Source: Tetracladium setigerum
Lineage: Eukaryota; Ascomycota; Leotiomycetes; Helotiales
Direction of reading: 5' to 3'
Length of the DNA: 64,000 bases
Assembly: GCA_031472005.1 (NCBI GenBank)
Contig: PZJY01000001.1
Location: 744,001-808,000 of the forward strand
Each line of letters starts with the position of its first letter. The stretch's first letter is position 1. Shown in pieces: positions 1 to 13,196 of the stretch. A program made the translations under genes and the position numbers. Under the pieces are notes generated by a model, which searched no databases, was not told the DNA's origin, and worked only from the letters and a program-made list of their open reading frames with translations.

Positions 1-1745
1 TGTGACGGATCTAGTCCGTAGTCCGAAGGATGTTTGGCTTTCCAGAATAGACTACGAAGACGTCAATCGCCCCTCACCGACGGAGCCATCATCGTCTTAA
101 CTCAAATGTAGATGCTTACTGGTTCGATGGAAACGCGAAGATACTTTGCCAACCATCGTCTACCGTATCTGCGAGCCTTCTTCGTACCTACAGTAGAGAG
201 AAGGAAAGGAAAGGAGGTCGGTTCGAAGGCGACGTCTTGGCTCGCTCCACGAATTCCCAGGTCTTGGCACAAAACTCCTGAATTGGTTTCTTCCACATTT
301 CGTGTATTACTCGGCATATCCTATGTCGCTGTTGCGTATCAATTATTGGAAAGATGAGATGTTATACAAGCATGTAGAAAGCCGTGAGAAAAGGGATAAC
401 TCTGGACCTATTACTTAGATTAGCTTGGGTATGGATAGAGGAGGAACATCTGAACGGTCCCTGTGTCCTCACCTACTAGGAATGCATATAGAAACCTAGG
501 TAAGAGATAAAAATATCTCGGTTTGTTAGGACTCCGTTCTTGGAAGATTGAAGATGGATGGAGTGATCCGGTCCGAATTCCAAGGTAATATAGAGAACTT
601 TCGAGGCCCCAGTAATAATCGGCGACAAGACTCAACTTTCTGAGCTTTGTATGCAAAGTAGGGGTAGCTTTCCATTTTGTGTAACTCGTTCTGTCCCAAA
701 ACCTCTCAAATTGCCATGCAATCAGCTGCCTAGTGAGCATCGCCACTTGGGAAACACAGCTGCTATAGGAGCAATCTGTTATCATAATTTGTACTGTCCT
801 GTTCACCGTTTCAAAATGCGCTCTCTCATCTCTGGGCTGGATGTCGTCAATTCGACTGGCTGCTGAGTGCTGGCGGCCGATGGACGGCATGGGCTGTGCT
901 ACTGTACCGTCCACAGTAGTGAGGATGATCTTCTCTCCAGTTACTGTACAGTACAGTAATTTATACTTCCAAGATCTTCGGATCTGATATTTGAACACGG
1001 CTTCTTCGGGAGGACGGGCAGGGTCTCTCACCAAGGGTAGGAACCGAGCGCGAAACTCTCTCCCCGCATCGCATCCCACACACTCCCACACTCTCACAAC
1101 AGGGTGACGCCTCTATCCTGCACGCTGGAATATCGCTGCATTGCCGGTTCCCAACAATCGGTGGGCTTCGGGTATATCCCAGCATTTGCTTTGCTTCCTT
1201 GCCTCCAGCATCTTACGGATTCTTCATCCACATCCAGAAAAGGAGATGTTTTGACCCAGCCAGCGAGCGACGACCACAGCAGCAACGACAACAACATCAA
1301 ACCCCTTGGGACACACAACCACCCACTCGTACCAGGAATCCAACTCCCGCTGGCTGCACAGCGAAGGTCCTGCGGCAGATCCCTCTGCTCCATGTGATTG
1401 ATTGCAACATTGCAGGCGTCCTTCCTCAGGTCACATCTGTAGCACAAACCCATACATACTCCATACCACAACCAACTCCCCTCCTCCTCTCCTCTCTCCC
1501 TTCTGCTCTCCCTACCCTCCTTCTTTCAATTACAGTCCACGAGACGAAACTGCATCAATCTCCTGGCTCTCCTTATATCTGCGAATCCTCATATACTCGA
1601 AAACCGGCGTCTTTTAGGACCTCCCGTCGCTAGGAGCTAGCACCAACGACCAATCCCTCCAGAGCCTCAATCATTACACCGTCCACCAACCCCACTGTTT
1701 CGTCCGGGCAAACCCAAATCTATATATCGCAGAGAGATCTACAAC
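1..1745. other. Upstream region, no gene supported
   Basis: No open frame here has codon bias, splice structure or motifs that I can tie to a protein. The part from about 1,440 to 1,740 is strongly pyrimidine-rich, as is usual for leaders of ascomycete genes, and probably holds the promoter and 5' UTR of the gene starting at 1,746. Confidence 0.5.
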
Positions 1746-3483
1746 ATGGGAGGAGATCCTGCACCTAAGATGGATTTCCAGTTCGTCAATTCAACTCTTT
1801 CCAGCCCTGCTGTGCCCAGGACCTTGCAGTTCGGAATTTAATTCGGAAGCAAGCAATGCGAAAAGCTTCGGCGGCACGAAAGCGAGATGGAAATTATGGC
1901 AGGCACAATCTGCGGCAATACCCAGTCTTTATATATGATCAGGAAAACACGCCAATCGAGCCAACGGTAGAGATCAAGGAGATCGGGCCTGCGAAGAAAT
2001 CCGTATCGCCACCAGCTCGAAAGGTGATAGCGGCAACAAGGAGTAAGGCGGAAGACAACCAGGTTGTTCAGGTCAGGAATGAGAACACCATGATTGAACA
2101 ACAGAAATGGTTGGCCAAGCACTCCCTGAACGAAGGTCTTTCTGCTGGCATGTCAGCTAAAGGCTACGAGGCGACGAGCATGCGCACGGATTTCAATATC
2201 CTCGACTTATCAACTTTAGCTACTCTCCATGTTGGTCGCTTTACAAGAGCCGCCCTCTCGCAGAATCCCGACCATCTGGTCACCCAATTGCGTGCCAAAT
2301 ACGACCCGCAGTTCACATATTTGTCTTTCTTGCCGAGTCGGTACGATCAAGTCAACTGTTTGGCCGACTCTGTGAATTGTGTAATTGCTCGAGCTCGATA
2401 TATTGTGTCTCCGAACAAGAACTGGGAAGGTGCTGTCATTACATTCTATCTCAAAGCACTGTATAGTCTACAGAGAGCTTTGGATTGTCCGAAACTACGA
2501 TATCAGCCCGAGGTGCTATGTGCTACCGAGATTCTGGCGCTGTATGAGCTGTTGGATCCCACGGGAGAGACCGCATGGGTTCGCCATACTGCGGGAGCGG
2601 CGAAATTGATCCAGTTGCGAGGGCCCAAATGTTACAATTCAGAGTTTGAGAAGGCCCTGTTTATGGGTCATTCCGTCCCCATTGTGAGTCTTATTTTCTA
2701 TACTGTGTCAATCATCTCATCTAATTTGGCGGTCCGTTTCCCAATCATTTTTAAAACTTGATTTGTAATTCAGATCTTTGCATTCCGCTGCCGTCTCTGT
2801 GTCTTTGGCTAATGCTTTTGTAGATAACCGAGTGTTTATTCAATGGATACTATTGCTTTCTCGAACAAAAGGCATGGCAAAAGGTCATGTACAGCTGCAT
2901 ACAAGACACACCAACACTCACTGATCGAAGTGAGATTGTCATGTCTCTCCTAATGCTCAAAGCCTTCATCCCCGGCAAATTTGCCGACGTAACCTCCATA
3001 ATCTGCAAACCCAACCAAGTAGGAACCCCAGACGTCATCAACATCGCCTCTCGCTTGCGAGCACTTCGTCTTGACTTCCTGGGCTGGAACAACAGATACA
3101 CGGCAATTCGCGCATCAAAACCAAAGTCGCTGCCGGGAGGTGCCGAGTATGATAGCCACTGCAAGGTCATTGCAACTTATCTATGTTGTATGATCATCTC
3201 CACTCGACTGCTCTCCGCGCTTTCGTCAACAGAGAGGCCAGAGCTTGAGAAAACGGCGCTATTGCTAGCGGATCAGATGTTCGTGTTGGAGGAGGAAGTT
3301 CGCGATGTCAGTGTGCAGACGACATTGTTCCTCGCACAGACACTGGGAGTCTCCCAGTCGGTGAAGATGACGACGGCTGACTGGGATGGAACCGGACAGG
3401 AGAGCGACCGTGTTGATGGTGTGATTGCGAGGTCGACATTTGAAACTTGGAATAATATTTGTGGGAGGACTTTGTTCCCGTGA
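1746..3483 (+). CDS. Fungal-specific transcription-factor-like protein (no Zn2Cys6 domain)
   Basis: Likely a nuclear or cytosolic protein of the fungal-specific transcription factor type (Fungal_trans_2-like), about 532 residues. It has no N-terminal zinc cluster. The N terminus starts with the short hydrophobic block MDFQFVNST, followed by a basic RKQAMRKASAARKR segment, a pattern common in such Pezizomycotina proteins; the rest is alpha-helical. One intron (2684-2823, GTGAGT...TAG, phase 0) joins the two coding blocks. The ATG at 1746 opens a frame that stops at 1839, while the basic segment continues in another frame. One G missing from GG at 1833-1834 reconnects them, after which the total is a multiple of three. 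If that is not accepted, the first ATG of the long frame is 1856. The function is a family inference only; no DNA-binding motif is visible. Confidence 0.7.
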
Positions 3484-5312
3484 CGAGAATGGGAAAAAAA
3501 AAAGTATGATTTTTGGGATCTTTTGACTCTTTCTTTCGCTCGAGGGCTTTTGGGTTTGGATTGGTTTGCGGGTAGGCGTTATTAAGGGCTTTGGGTCAGC
3601 CAACTAGGTGTTTTGGAATTTGGAGATTTGAGGTTGGAGATTATTGGAAACTAGGACTTGGAAGTTAGGGTTTGGGAATTTGGCTTGGGGAATTCTTGGG
3701 GGAGAGGAAATTGGGATAGGAAGTGGGTATGTATTGTATCATTTACAAAGGGCGTACTGTATCAAACTAACTAAAGGATTAATTTTTGCAAAAATCTGCT
3801 CTAATTCCATTTCATGGTCGCGGGAGCCACTTTCTCTTTCTCTTCCTCTTTCAACCTCTCGCGACTACAATACTACTTTTTGAGCTTTCGCTTATCTCAT
3901 CCGCCTTTTTGTTTCGTATTGTTGCAATTGAATTGAAAATGGCGTGATGAAAAAAAGAAAGGAAAAAGGAATTGTCCAAGCTTGAGAAAGATTTAGTGAA
4001 TCTCCGATCTCGGAAGGCTTTGTTGGAATAACTAAAGGTGTTTTGTGTCAGTATGTAGGAGGTTAAGTCCCAAGGTGGATTTGAGAAGAAGACAACAGAT
4101 TTTTTTAGGGGTGTAAATAGCCGCTTGTTTCTTCTAGTTTGGGGAATGTTGAGAAATATTGACAGATTGCTTTAACAGGTAACTTAAGGAAGTGTATATA
4201 GCCTCTGCGTCTAGTCTGTGAGTGAAGTTAGCAGACTTTGACAAACTGGGTAACTTCAGGGAGAGTAAGTAGGTAGCTTTTTATTATTGCCAGTTTAGGA
4301 AATTGAGAACGAGGTCGTTAATGTAATCTTACTACTACTCATCTAAGGGTGGAGGTAATTGGTGATAACAATCAATGAATTTGGAAATGGTCGTGTATTA
4401 CAGTAATTGTTTGTGCTACAGTATTGTGAGAAAGAAGGCTAGAATAGCCCAGAGAGATAGAGTAGGGTAGATCGTTTGATCTCGATAGAGTGTGGAGAGA
4501 GGCGAGTCAAGCTTTTAAGATGTCTCTTGGAAGAAAGCCGCTTTCGCTGGAACGTGGCGGACATGCATGGTGGGGTGTTAGCGAATGCGAATGCGAAGTG
4601 AGTACGAACGCCGTGTGAAGTCCGCATCTACAATGATGATGAGCAATCTGATATAGATGCTTCTAGTTTGTGTTAGTCGAAATCTTAATCGCTTCTTTTT
4701 TTTTTTTTTTGTGTGTGGATAATAGATTGCGGGTATGTAATATGTAAAGGTGTGCACTTTTTGTGAGATGAAATTCCGAGTTGACAACCAAGGTAGGTTT
4801 GGTTAGAGCTTTGTCGTCGCAAAACACACACCTCGGCCTTTAGAGCTCTAACCTCCGACGTCTATCGATATCATGACAAAGCTCGAAACTACAACAACTG
4901 CGAACACCACCACACCATCCATCTAGCCATCTACTAGGTACACTACCTTACTGGCCGGCATGCCGAGATCCGTCCCACTATTTGACGGTGAAGCTTTTCG
5001 AGGCCCCTGCTGCTCGGGTGTCGGGATTTAGAGCACGAGTGGATTCCCATCCCGTGAGTGAAGTGAGTGAGTGATCGAAGTGTTGACGCACTTGTGCTTT
5101 CGCCTCTTTCCCTCTTCCCTCCCTCCATCTTTCGTATCTCCATTACTGCCTGTTCTGTGCTTTTTTTTTTTTGTTAAACATTTATATTTCTACTACATAT
5201 CTCTCTGTCTATCTTCATTGCTCTTCCAATATACTTGAGTACCTGAGTTGTCATATTCTCATGGCACCAGCTTGGACCAATCAATTCACTCGCGAACGTT
5301 ATTGAAAGAAGC
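3484..5312. other. Intergenic, AT-rich
   Basis: No gene seen. It contains an A run at about 3,494, T runs at about 4,688 and 5,161, and a diffuse G/T-rich low-complexity stretch at 3,620-3,720. The last 200 bases are CT-rich and probably hold the promoter and leader of the ABC transporter. Confidence 0.5.
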
Positions 5313-8300
5313 ATGGCAGACCCGGCGAGCGAGAAATCCAATCATGCCGTCAGTGACACAGCAGCGATTGTAAGCACTACGAATCGTGACGAGCCACTGG
5401 ACAGCGATCTCGACATTTCAGACTCCGAGAGAGATTTTGTACGGACTGGTAAAAAGACCGAGGATGATGATCTGCAGGATGACATTGAGGATGTTGGAAG
5501 TGGGAGTGGGAGCGGGAAGGGCAGGCAATCCCTCGCGCGCGCAAAGAGCTATGCGACGACAACGAGTGCAACATCGAGGATTGAGGAGGAGCAAGTGGTG
5601 GTGAAGAAGAAGGCGTGGTACAAGAAGACGAATCCCTTGAAATGGGGTGCGCCTCCTCCGGTCCCCGAGACCTGTGGGGTGTCGAGGGAGTATACGGCGG
5701 GGTTTTTGTCGAAGTTGTATTTCCAATGGATGGCACCAATGATGAGTGTAAGTTGTAGAGAAAGCCCTGTCACTCCGTATCTATACATAGGGAACGTGCT
5801 AACACAATGGTGAACGGCAGACCGGATATAAACGCCCTCTCGATCGAAAAGATATCTGGACTGTCAACCCAGATCGCTCTGCCGAGGTCCTCACAACCAG
5901 ACTTCAAGCTTCGTTCAAGAAGCGCGTAGCAAGAGGCGATAAATACCCCCTCCTCTGGTCGATGCACGAGACATTCAAGCACGAGTTCTGGATTGGAGGT
6001 GTCTGTCAATTCTTCGCCAATATGTTCCAGGTCGTCTCGCCCTTCACATTACGGTATTTGATCCAGTTCGCACAGGATGCGTATGCGGCGCAACAGAGGG
6101 GTGGACCGCCGCCAAATATTGGGAAGGGTATTGGATTGGTCATTGGGATCACATTTATGCAGATGTGTCAGAGCCTGGGCACAAATCAGTTTATTTACTT
6201 TGGTATGATGGTGGGTGGGCAGGCAAGAGCGGTGTTGATTGCAACCTTGTTTGAGAAGGCTATGAATATTTCCGGGCGAGCAAAGGCTGGGGGCGCAGAA
6301 ATCAAGGAAGGCCCGGCAACTGAGAACGAACATACCGCGACGGCTAAGGACAAGAAGAAGGCGGCAAAGAGCGCGAAGAAGAATGGAAAAAATGGAGCTG
6401 CGCCAACTGATCTTGTAAAGGGAGTTGCAGGCGATGGGACCGGTTGGGCAAATGGCAGAGTTGTGAACCTCATGTCTGTTGATACCTACCGAATCGATCA
6501 AGCATCGGGAATGTTCCACATGGTCTGGACTGCTCCAATCGCTCTCATCGTCACTTTGGTCCTTCTGGTTATCAATCTGACCTACAGCGCCCTGGCCGGT
6601 TTCTCTCTTCTCGTCGTTGGAATGCCACTCCTGACCATGGCCGTCAAATCGCTCTTCGCCCGACGCAAGGACATCAACAAAGTCACAGATCAACGAGTTA
6701 CCCTTACCCAGGAAATCCTACAAGCAGTCCGCTTCGTCAAATTCTTCGGCTGGGAAAGTTCCTTCCTCGCGCGAGTTGAAGAGATACGAGATCGAGAAAT
6801 CTACATGATTCAGATTTTACTTGCAATTCGCAATGTTATCAATGCTATTGCAATGACGTTACCTATCTTTGCCTCTGTGTTGGCTTTTGTCACGTATTCG
6901 TCTACGAATCACAATATGAACCCGGCTCAGGTCTTCTCGTCTCTCGCTCTGTTCAATTCTCTTCGCATGCCGCTGAATCTGTTGCCGCTTGTTATTGGAC
7001 AAGTGATTGATGCATGGTCGTCGGTTCAGAGAATTCAGGAGTATCTCCTAAGCGAAGAGCAGGGCGAGGAAGCCAAATTCGATGTTGATGCCAAACACGC
7101 CGTTGTGATGGAGAATGCCGACTTCACATGGGAGAGAACCGCTTCCCAGGATCCCAATTGTCCTCAAATGCCCGGGAAGAAACAAACAAAAGCGGAAATC
7201 AAGATTGATAAGGACTTGAAGAAGCAAGCTATCAAGGATAAAAAGATTTCTGACGCGGAGAAAGCTGCCAATGCAGGTCTTGAGGCAGAAGAGGCTTCAG
7301 CTGATGATGATAGCACTTTGCGTGAGGACCGCGGTCCATTTAAATTGCAGGGCATAAATTTCTCAATTGGGAGAAATGAGTTGGTCGCTGTTATTGGAGG
7401 TGTGGCGAGTGGGAAGAGTTCTCTCTTGGCTTCGTTGGCTGGGATATGAGGAAAACTAAGGGCGAGGTTCTGATGGGTGCCAGCAGAGCGTTTTGTCCAC
7501 AGTACGCATGGATTCAGAACGCTACTGTGAGGGAGAATATTCTGTTTGGGAAGGAAATGGACAAACATTGGTACGCCGACCAAACCAGTGTATAAGAGCT
7601 TTACTAACAGTTGAATAGGTATAGAGAGGTCATTGATGCTTGTGCGCTGAAGCCAGATTTGGAAATGCTCCCTCAAGGAGATGCTACCGAGATTGGTGAG
7701 CGTGGTATTACTGTCTCTGGTGGGCAAAAGCAGCGCCTCAATATCGCACGAGCCATCTACTTCGATGCTGATTTGGTCCTTATGGACGATCCTCTTTCCG
7801 CTGTTGATGCTCATGTTGGTCGTCACATCTTTGACAAAGCTATCATGGGTCTTTTGAAAGACAAAGCCCGAATCCTTGCAACCCATCAACTTTGGGTTCT
7901 CAACCGATGCGATCGTATCATTTGGATGGAGGAGGGCAGAATCCTTGCCATCGACACATTCGACAATCTCATGAGGGATCATGAAGGTTTCCAGAACTTG
8001 ATGGCAACGACTGGAGTGGAAGAGGAGCAAGAGGCCAAAGCACATGTAAACGACGACGAGGTTGAAGAGGAGAAGAAAGGCGTAAAGAAGAGGAGCAAGG
8101 GAGTTGGTCTGATGCAAGCAGAAGAGAGAGCTGTCAAGAGTGTGTCGTGGTCCGTTTACATTGATTATGTCAAAGCTTCTGGGTCGCTTTGGAATGCTCC
8201 ACTTGTCGTTGGGCTTTTACTCTTGTCGCAAGCAGTCAATATTGGAACGAGTCTGTGGCTTTCGTATTGGACTAGTGATAGTACGTAACTCCTCTCCCGA

Positions 8301-9940
8301 ACCAGTGCACAAAACTAATGTTAAACAGAATTTGGTTACTCGAAAGGGATCTATATGGGAGTTTATGCCCTTCTCGGTTTTGGCCAAGCATTATTCCTCT
8401 TCCTCTTTGCCTTCGCCTTGACGATGCTCGGGACGCTTTCGAGTAAGAGAATGTTGCATCGAGCCATCACCAGAGCACTTCGAGCACCAATGTCCTTCTT
8501 CGATACCACACCACTTGGTCGAATCACAAACCGCTTTTCTCGAGATGTTGATGTCATGGACAACAACTTAACCGATGCTATCAGGATGTATTTCTTGACA
8601 TTGGGAATGATTTTGTCGGTCTTTGGGTTGATCATTGCATTCTTCCACTACTTTGCCATCGCACTTGGTCCGCTTCTCGTCTTATTCTTCATCTCGGCAG
8701 GCTACTATCGCGCGTCTGCACGAGAGATGAAGAGATTCGAGGCTGTTCTCCGGTCTGATGTTTTTGCCAAATTCAGCGAGGGCTTGTCTGGGACTGCTTC
8801 TATTCGAGCTTATGGCCTCAAGGACCGATTCATTTCCGACCTGAAGAAGTCTATTGATGATATGGACAGCGCTTACTTCCTCACATTTGCTAATCAACGT
8901 TGGCTCTCTACCCGTCTGGATATGATTGGCAACATGCTGGTTTTCACGACTGGGATTTTGGTGGTCACATCACGATTCAACGTCAATCCCTCAATTTCCG
9001 GAATGGTTTTGAGTTACATTCTCTCTATTGTGCAGATGATCCAATTTACTGTCCGACAATTTGCTGAGGTTGAAAATGGCATGAATGCAACGGAACGTCT
9101 CCATTACTATGGCACTTCTTTGGAAGAGGAAGCTCCTCTCCACACCGTCGACGTTCGGGAATCCTGGCCCGAGAAGGGCGAGATCATTTTCAACGACGTA
9201 CAAATGCGCTATCGCGAGGGCTTACCACTCGTCCTCTCCGGCCTCACAATGCACGTCAAAGGTGGCGAACGAATCGGCGTGGTAGGCCGCACCGGCGCCG
9301 GCAAATCCTCCATCATGACGACTCTCTTCCGCCTCGTCGAGCTCTCATCCGGATCAATCACCATCGATGGTCTCGACATCAGCACACTCGGCCTCCAAGA
9401 CCTCCGATCCCGCCTCGCCATCATTCCCCAAGATCCAACCCTCTTTAAGGGCACCATCAGAACCAACCTCGATCCATTCAGCGAACACACCGATCTCGAG
9501 CTCTGGTCTGCACTACGACAGTCGGATCTTATCAGCGCCGATGCCTCTCTCGACGACAAAGTCCCCGGGCGCATCCATCTCGATGGCATCGTTGAAGACG
9601 AAGGCTTGAACTTCTCCCTCGGGCAACGACAACTCATGGCGCTTGCGCGCGCGCTCGTTCGAGGCTCGCAGATTATTGTTTGCGATGAAGCAACGTCGTC
9701 GGTGGATATGGAGACTGATGAAAAGATCCAGAGAACGATCGCGACCGGTTTCAAGGGAAGACTTTGTTGTGTATTGCGCATAGGTTGAAGACGATTATTA
9801 ACTATGATCGTATTTGTGTGATGGATCAGGGAAGGATTGCCGAGTTGGATAGTCCGCGGAGGTTGTATGAGATGGGTGGGATTTTTAGGAGTATGTGCGA
9901 TAGGAGTGGGATTCGAAAGGAGGATTTTGTGATTGACTGA
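5313..9940 (+). CDS. ABCC-type ABC transporter, Yor1-like
   Basis: Full ABC exporter of the MRP/ABCC (Yor1-like) family, about 1,486 residues, expected in the plasma membrane to pump organic anions and drugs with ATP. Order: acidic N terminus, first membrane domain, NBD1 (Walker A GGVASGKSS near residue 670, signature VSGGQKQR near 760, Walker B LVLMDDPLS), linker, second membrane domain, NBD2 (Walker A GRTGAGKSS near 1270, signature SLGQRQ near 1378, Walker B IIVCDEATSS). The degenerate NBD2 signature is usual in this family. Three introns: 5748-5820, 7571-7618, 8281-8328. Two breaks: one G is missing from GGG at 7441-7443, just after Walker A of NBD1, and one from GGG at 9755-9757, before the last 60 residues. 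With both restored the exons sum to 4,461 nt, a multiple of three, and reading is continuous to TGA at 9938. Substrate unknown. Confidence 0.93.
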
Positions 9941-12461
9941 TGAGTTTTATCTCGTTTTTGTTTTTGCCTTGTTTGATATTGGAGATGTTTTTCCCTTTTG
10001 GATGGCAAAATAGGTTTGTATATGTTGGGTTTTTAACCTAGGTACCCATTTGGCGTTGGACGTGAGCAAGCATCTAGTATGATAAATATTTTGTGGCATC
10101 TAGACAGATCCAGATCTACATATAAAATTGAAGAATGCAATATGAAATTGTTTAAATAATCTATGAGCACATTAACTTCTGGTTCATCTTCAGAATTCTT
10201 CAGTCTTCTAGTAGAGATGGCAGCAGTCTTGCTTGCTTGTTTTGCCTCGACCAATTTTTACTCTCTTTGTCGTTTGGCCGAACCATCCCACCTGGCTGGC
10301 ACCCACACATTTATCTAGGTATCTATCTGACCACGATAAATTCCTCTTTGATTCATATCCCTTTGTTCCTCATGAACCCTCTGTCATCATTTCTTCCTTT
10401 TTCAGACTATTATAAAGCTCGTTTCTTCCGTTTCTTCCCTCCTTCGAGATGAAAGTGAAAATTGAGACCTGGTTCAAAGTCGGAATTTAGTCAGTCGGAC
10501 AGGAGTTTCGGAAGTCACTTTCTCCCAACTTCAACCTTTAAATTATATAACGCAAAGATGGGAAGTTCTATATTCTCTCTTATTTTGAAGTTCTCAGAGT
10601 CATAGGAGTACATTAAAAAGGAAGGATTTTTTTCACCCCGAGCACTTCCTGCAAACGCGTTCAAAACCGAGGTCTTTTTCTCTTCAACAAACACAATTCA
10701 TGCCGTAAAAGTCTTTCCGTCTACTTATAATCAATACAGATTAAAGCTAGAGTACAAAAACATAAACATTCCCAACTCAGAACGAAGATAATTCAAATAG
10801 TCGTGATGAAAATCCAAGAAAGTTCAAGAAAATTCGAGTGCAACAAACACTTTCGCTTGTCAGGGACATGCCCATTTAAAACGATTCACTCGAAATTGCG
10901 ACGTGCAACAAAGATATGTAAGTGGCTTGATTGAGTTTAGTCGGTCGACCAGTCAGCTGATACAGTAAATGTGGTTGTTTTTGGCCTACCGTACTTTTTG
11001 GCTGCCGTCCTTTTGTGCTTTCTGGGGACATTCGGATATTTTTTGCTCGCTCGGAAACGATTAGGCGTCGATTCGCCGACGATTCGAATTGCGACGTGCA
11101 ACAAAAACATGCAAGTGTTTGATTAGGGATTAGTCGGTCGACCAGTCAGCTGATATAGGCCGGGAAATGGTGATTTTTTGGCCAAGGTACTTCGTTTGGT
11201 ACCTTGTGCTTTCTGGTTGCTCTCTTGAAAACGATTATCGAGTAGGGACCGATTAGGGACCGATTCGGCGACGATTCACTCGACTGCGGCGTGCAACAAG
11301 ATTATGCAAGTAGCTTGATAGGGCTTAGTCGGTCAGCTGATATTTCGGGAGATGGGCTTTTTTGGCTGGTAGTTTTGTTTGATATATATAGAGATGAAGA
11401 GATTTCTAAAGATCTGACTTAATCACTCCCCACAGAGTACAGTGGTTTCTACATATTAGCCGCAGTTTATTTCATCAGGAAGTAATTATCGTGAAGAATA
11501 CCAAAGTCACGAGTATATACTTGCAGTGACTGTCTCTTGTCTCTCAAGTTCAGTGGGATGTCGATTTATGTCGCAGAAAAGTGCATCTCGGCAAGTACAC
11601 TGGCTTGAAGAAAAAGCTGTGTTGCACGCCTCAAAGAAAGAGTAGTGAAATAATCAACCAGGGCAGCTTGCTCAAAATATCGATAATCAAGTATTTGCTG
11701 CACACCACTGAACGTTATTGAATAGTGGACAAGAGCACATCTACTGAAGCTGTGGGAATGTGAGTGAACCTTGATAATTTCAGCAGTTGGCCAAACGCAA
11801 ATTGTTTGATTTCTTGCACATCGTGTACCAATGTTCTGCATTATTTCGCTAGGTCCGGAGATGGCACAGACTCAAGGACCTCCCTTCAGTTCCCTTCAGG
11901 GTCTGGTTCCAGTGGAATGTGTCTGGTATATTTAGCAATGCTTTGCAACGTGCAACAATTTGCTTTCTTGGTGGAAATGTGTCTCGAGTTGGTATCTGGT
12001 CACAGACTGGCAAATTCAGCAATTCTTTGCGAGTGTGCAACAGTAACCTGCCATCAGCCGAGCGCCCCAGAGCAGTCCCTTCGGTCACTGCGAAGATGTA
12101 CCGTGTGGAGTGAGCACATCGAAGCAGTCTCAATTCTATCTACATGCATGCAATTTTTTTAAAAGGGAATGAGATAGAAAGGGAAAAACATATAAAAGGG
12201 AGAAGATGGAAAAATGAAGGGGATTTCCCTCAGCAAAGGCATACAATACATAGGCTGATATGCTGCAGACAAAGTTCAATCCTAAGTCTGATGAGCAAAT
12301 CGATGCGAAAAAGTATGGTCAAAATCCTCAATGGTAATTTATGAAATACGTTGAAGAAAAGTTGTTGGACAAGAAAAAGACAAACGGAAAGGAGAGCATT
12401 CAAACAAAATCTTGACAAAAAAAGAAGTGGAAAAAGCAAAAAGAAAGCTTGCAGCTTGCAA
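9941..12461. other. Gene-poor region with tandem repeats
   Basis: No protein gene supported. The main content is a set of three diverged direct repeats at about 10,880-11,385, annotated separately. The part at 11,560-12,160 has several overlapping short frames on both strands, none with recognisable features. Confidence 0.5.
10880..11385. repeat. Three diverged ~194-bp tandem direct repeats
   Basis: The block GCGACGTGCAACAA occurs at 10,898 and 11,091 and, with one change (GCGGCGTGC), at 11,286, a period of 193-195 bp. Each copy continues in the same order: an ATGYAAGT-like element, TTAGTCGGTC, CAGCTGATA, a T-run followed by GGC, and (copies 1 and 2) TGTGCTTTCTGG. The first two copies carry the palindrome GGTCGACC; in the third a deletion removes it. 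Before each copy is a variant of ACGATTCACTCGA. The third copy looks truncated on the right. No coding potential is shared among the copies. Confidence 0.85.
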
Positions 12462-12543
12462 GGCCTGAAGCAGGGATTGAACCTGCGACCACATACACTT
12501 TAGTTGACCCAAAGCATGTATTCTACCACTGAACTATCCAGGC
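12462..12543 (-). tRNA. tRNA-Pro (anticodon TGG) with 10-nt intron
   Basis: Read on the minus strand this folds as a complete cloverleaf. The acceptor stem is GCCTGGA with TTCAGGC; the D arm has loop AGTGGTA; the anticodon stem CATGC pairs with GTATG with one wobble; the T arm is GCAGG-TTCAATC-CCTGC; the discriminator is C. The seven-base loop TTTGGG...T gives anticodon TGG (proline). A 10-nt insertion directly after position 37 is the canonical place for a nuclear tRNA intron. Mature length without intron and CCA is 72 nt. Confidence 0.92.
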
Positions 12544-13196
12544 TGGAGCAGATTGGGCTTCTGATGCCTGGAATCCACTTATTGTAAATAATATATCATT
12601 TGTCCAGAAGAGACTGATAAAAATGGGTCATCCTTGGGTTGCCGCCGCACACCGCCCCATCCTTTTGGGCTACGGCATGACTGTGTTGTGCCTCCCAGAT
12701 CACTGGTCTAGGTGTACTGTACATCCCCAATTAATCAATCCTTACATTATTCGCTGATTTATTATGAAATTTTCTATATTAATCAAAGTTTACAACTCTT
12801 TCATGAACTCCCTAATCTTCAATTATCTTGTCCATCATCGTTCATGTATTATTGTGGAGCGCCTTGGCAGAGCCATGTGTACCTCAATTACAACACACTC
12901 CTTACAGAGTCTTTTGATCTTAGGTTCGTAGAAACTTATAATGTTGGAAGGTGTTTACGAGGTACGCTTTTGAAAATTTAAGAGAGAAGATTCACTTCAC
13001 ATCTGGCAGAGAGGTTGTAAAGCACCGTTCATTTGACTATTTGTACAGGTATGCCGCTAGCTTGTGGACAAACTGTCTATAGGTAGTGATTAAAGATGAC
13101 TGGACTTATTCCAGTCAATCGGACCTTCTTACAATCTCCTTGAAGACGAATCCTGGCACCATCCAAGGTTTAGATGCTAATTCCCCTACTCGATCA
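12544..13196. other. Intergenic, nothing recognised
   Basis: AT-rich with no supported gene. It lies between the tRNA-Pro promoter side and the 3' end of the minus-strand orphan gene. Confidence 0.4.

Noticed and set aside
420..1097. 225-codon open frame on the minus strand at the left edge
   Set aside because: The residue order looks random, with no domain, no signal and no plausible splice partner. One long frame per few kb on either strand is expected by chance.
1746..1856. A micro-intron joining the N-terminal block of the first gene
   Set aside because: The only GT...AG pair in reach is 20 bp, too short to splice. A missing base in GG fits better and matches the pattern elsewhere.
7164..8117. 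317-codon antisense frame
   Set aside because: Lies opposite the conserved NBD1 of the ABC transporter and mirrors its codon pattern. It is a shadow frame.
9209..9781. 190-codon antisense frame rich in Ser and Arg
   Set aside because: Opposite NBD2 of the same transporter, whose Walker and signature motifs fix the true strand.
5313..9940. Reading the ABC transporter as three separate genes or half-transporters
   Set aside because: The pieces match consecutive parts of one Yor1-type protein, all introns close in phase, and only two single G losses separate them.
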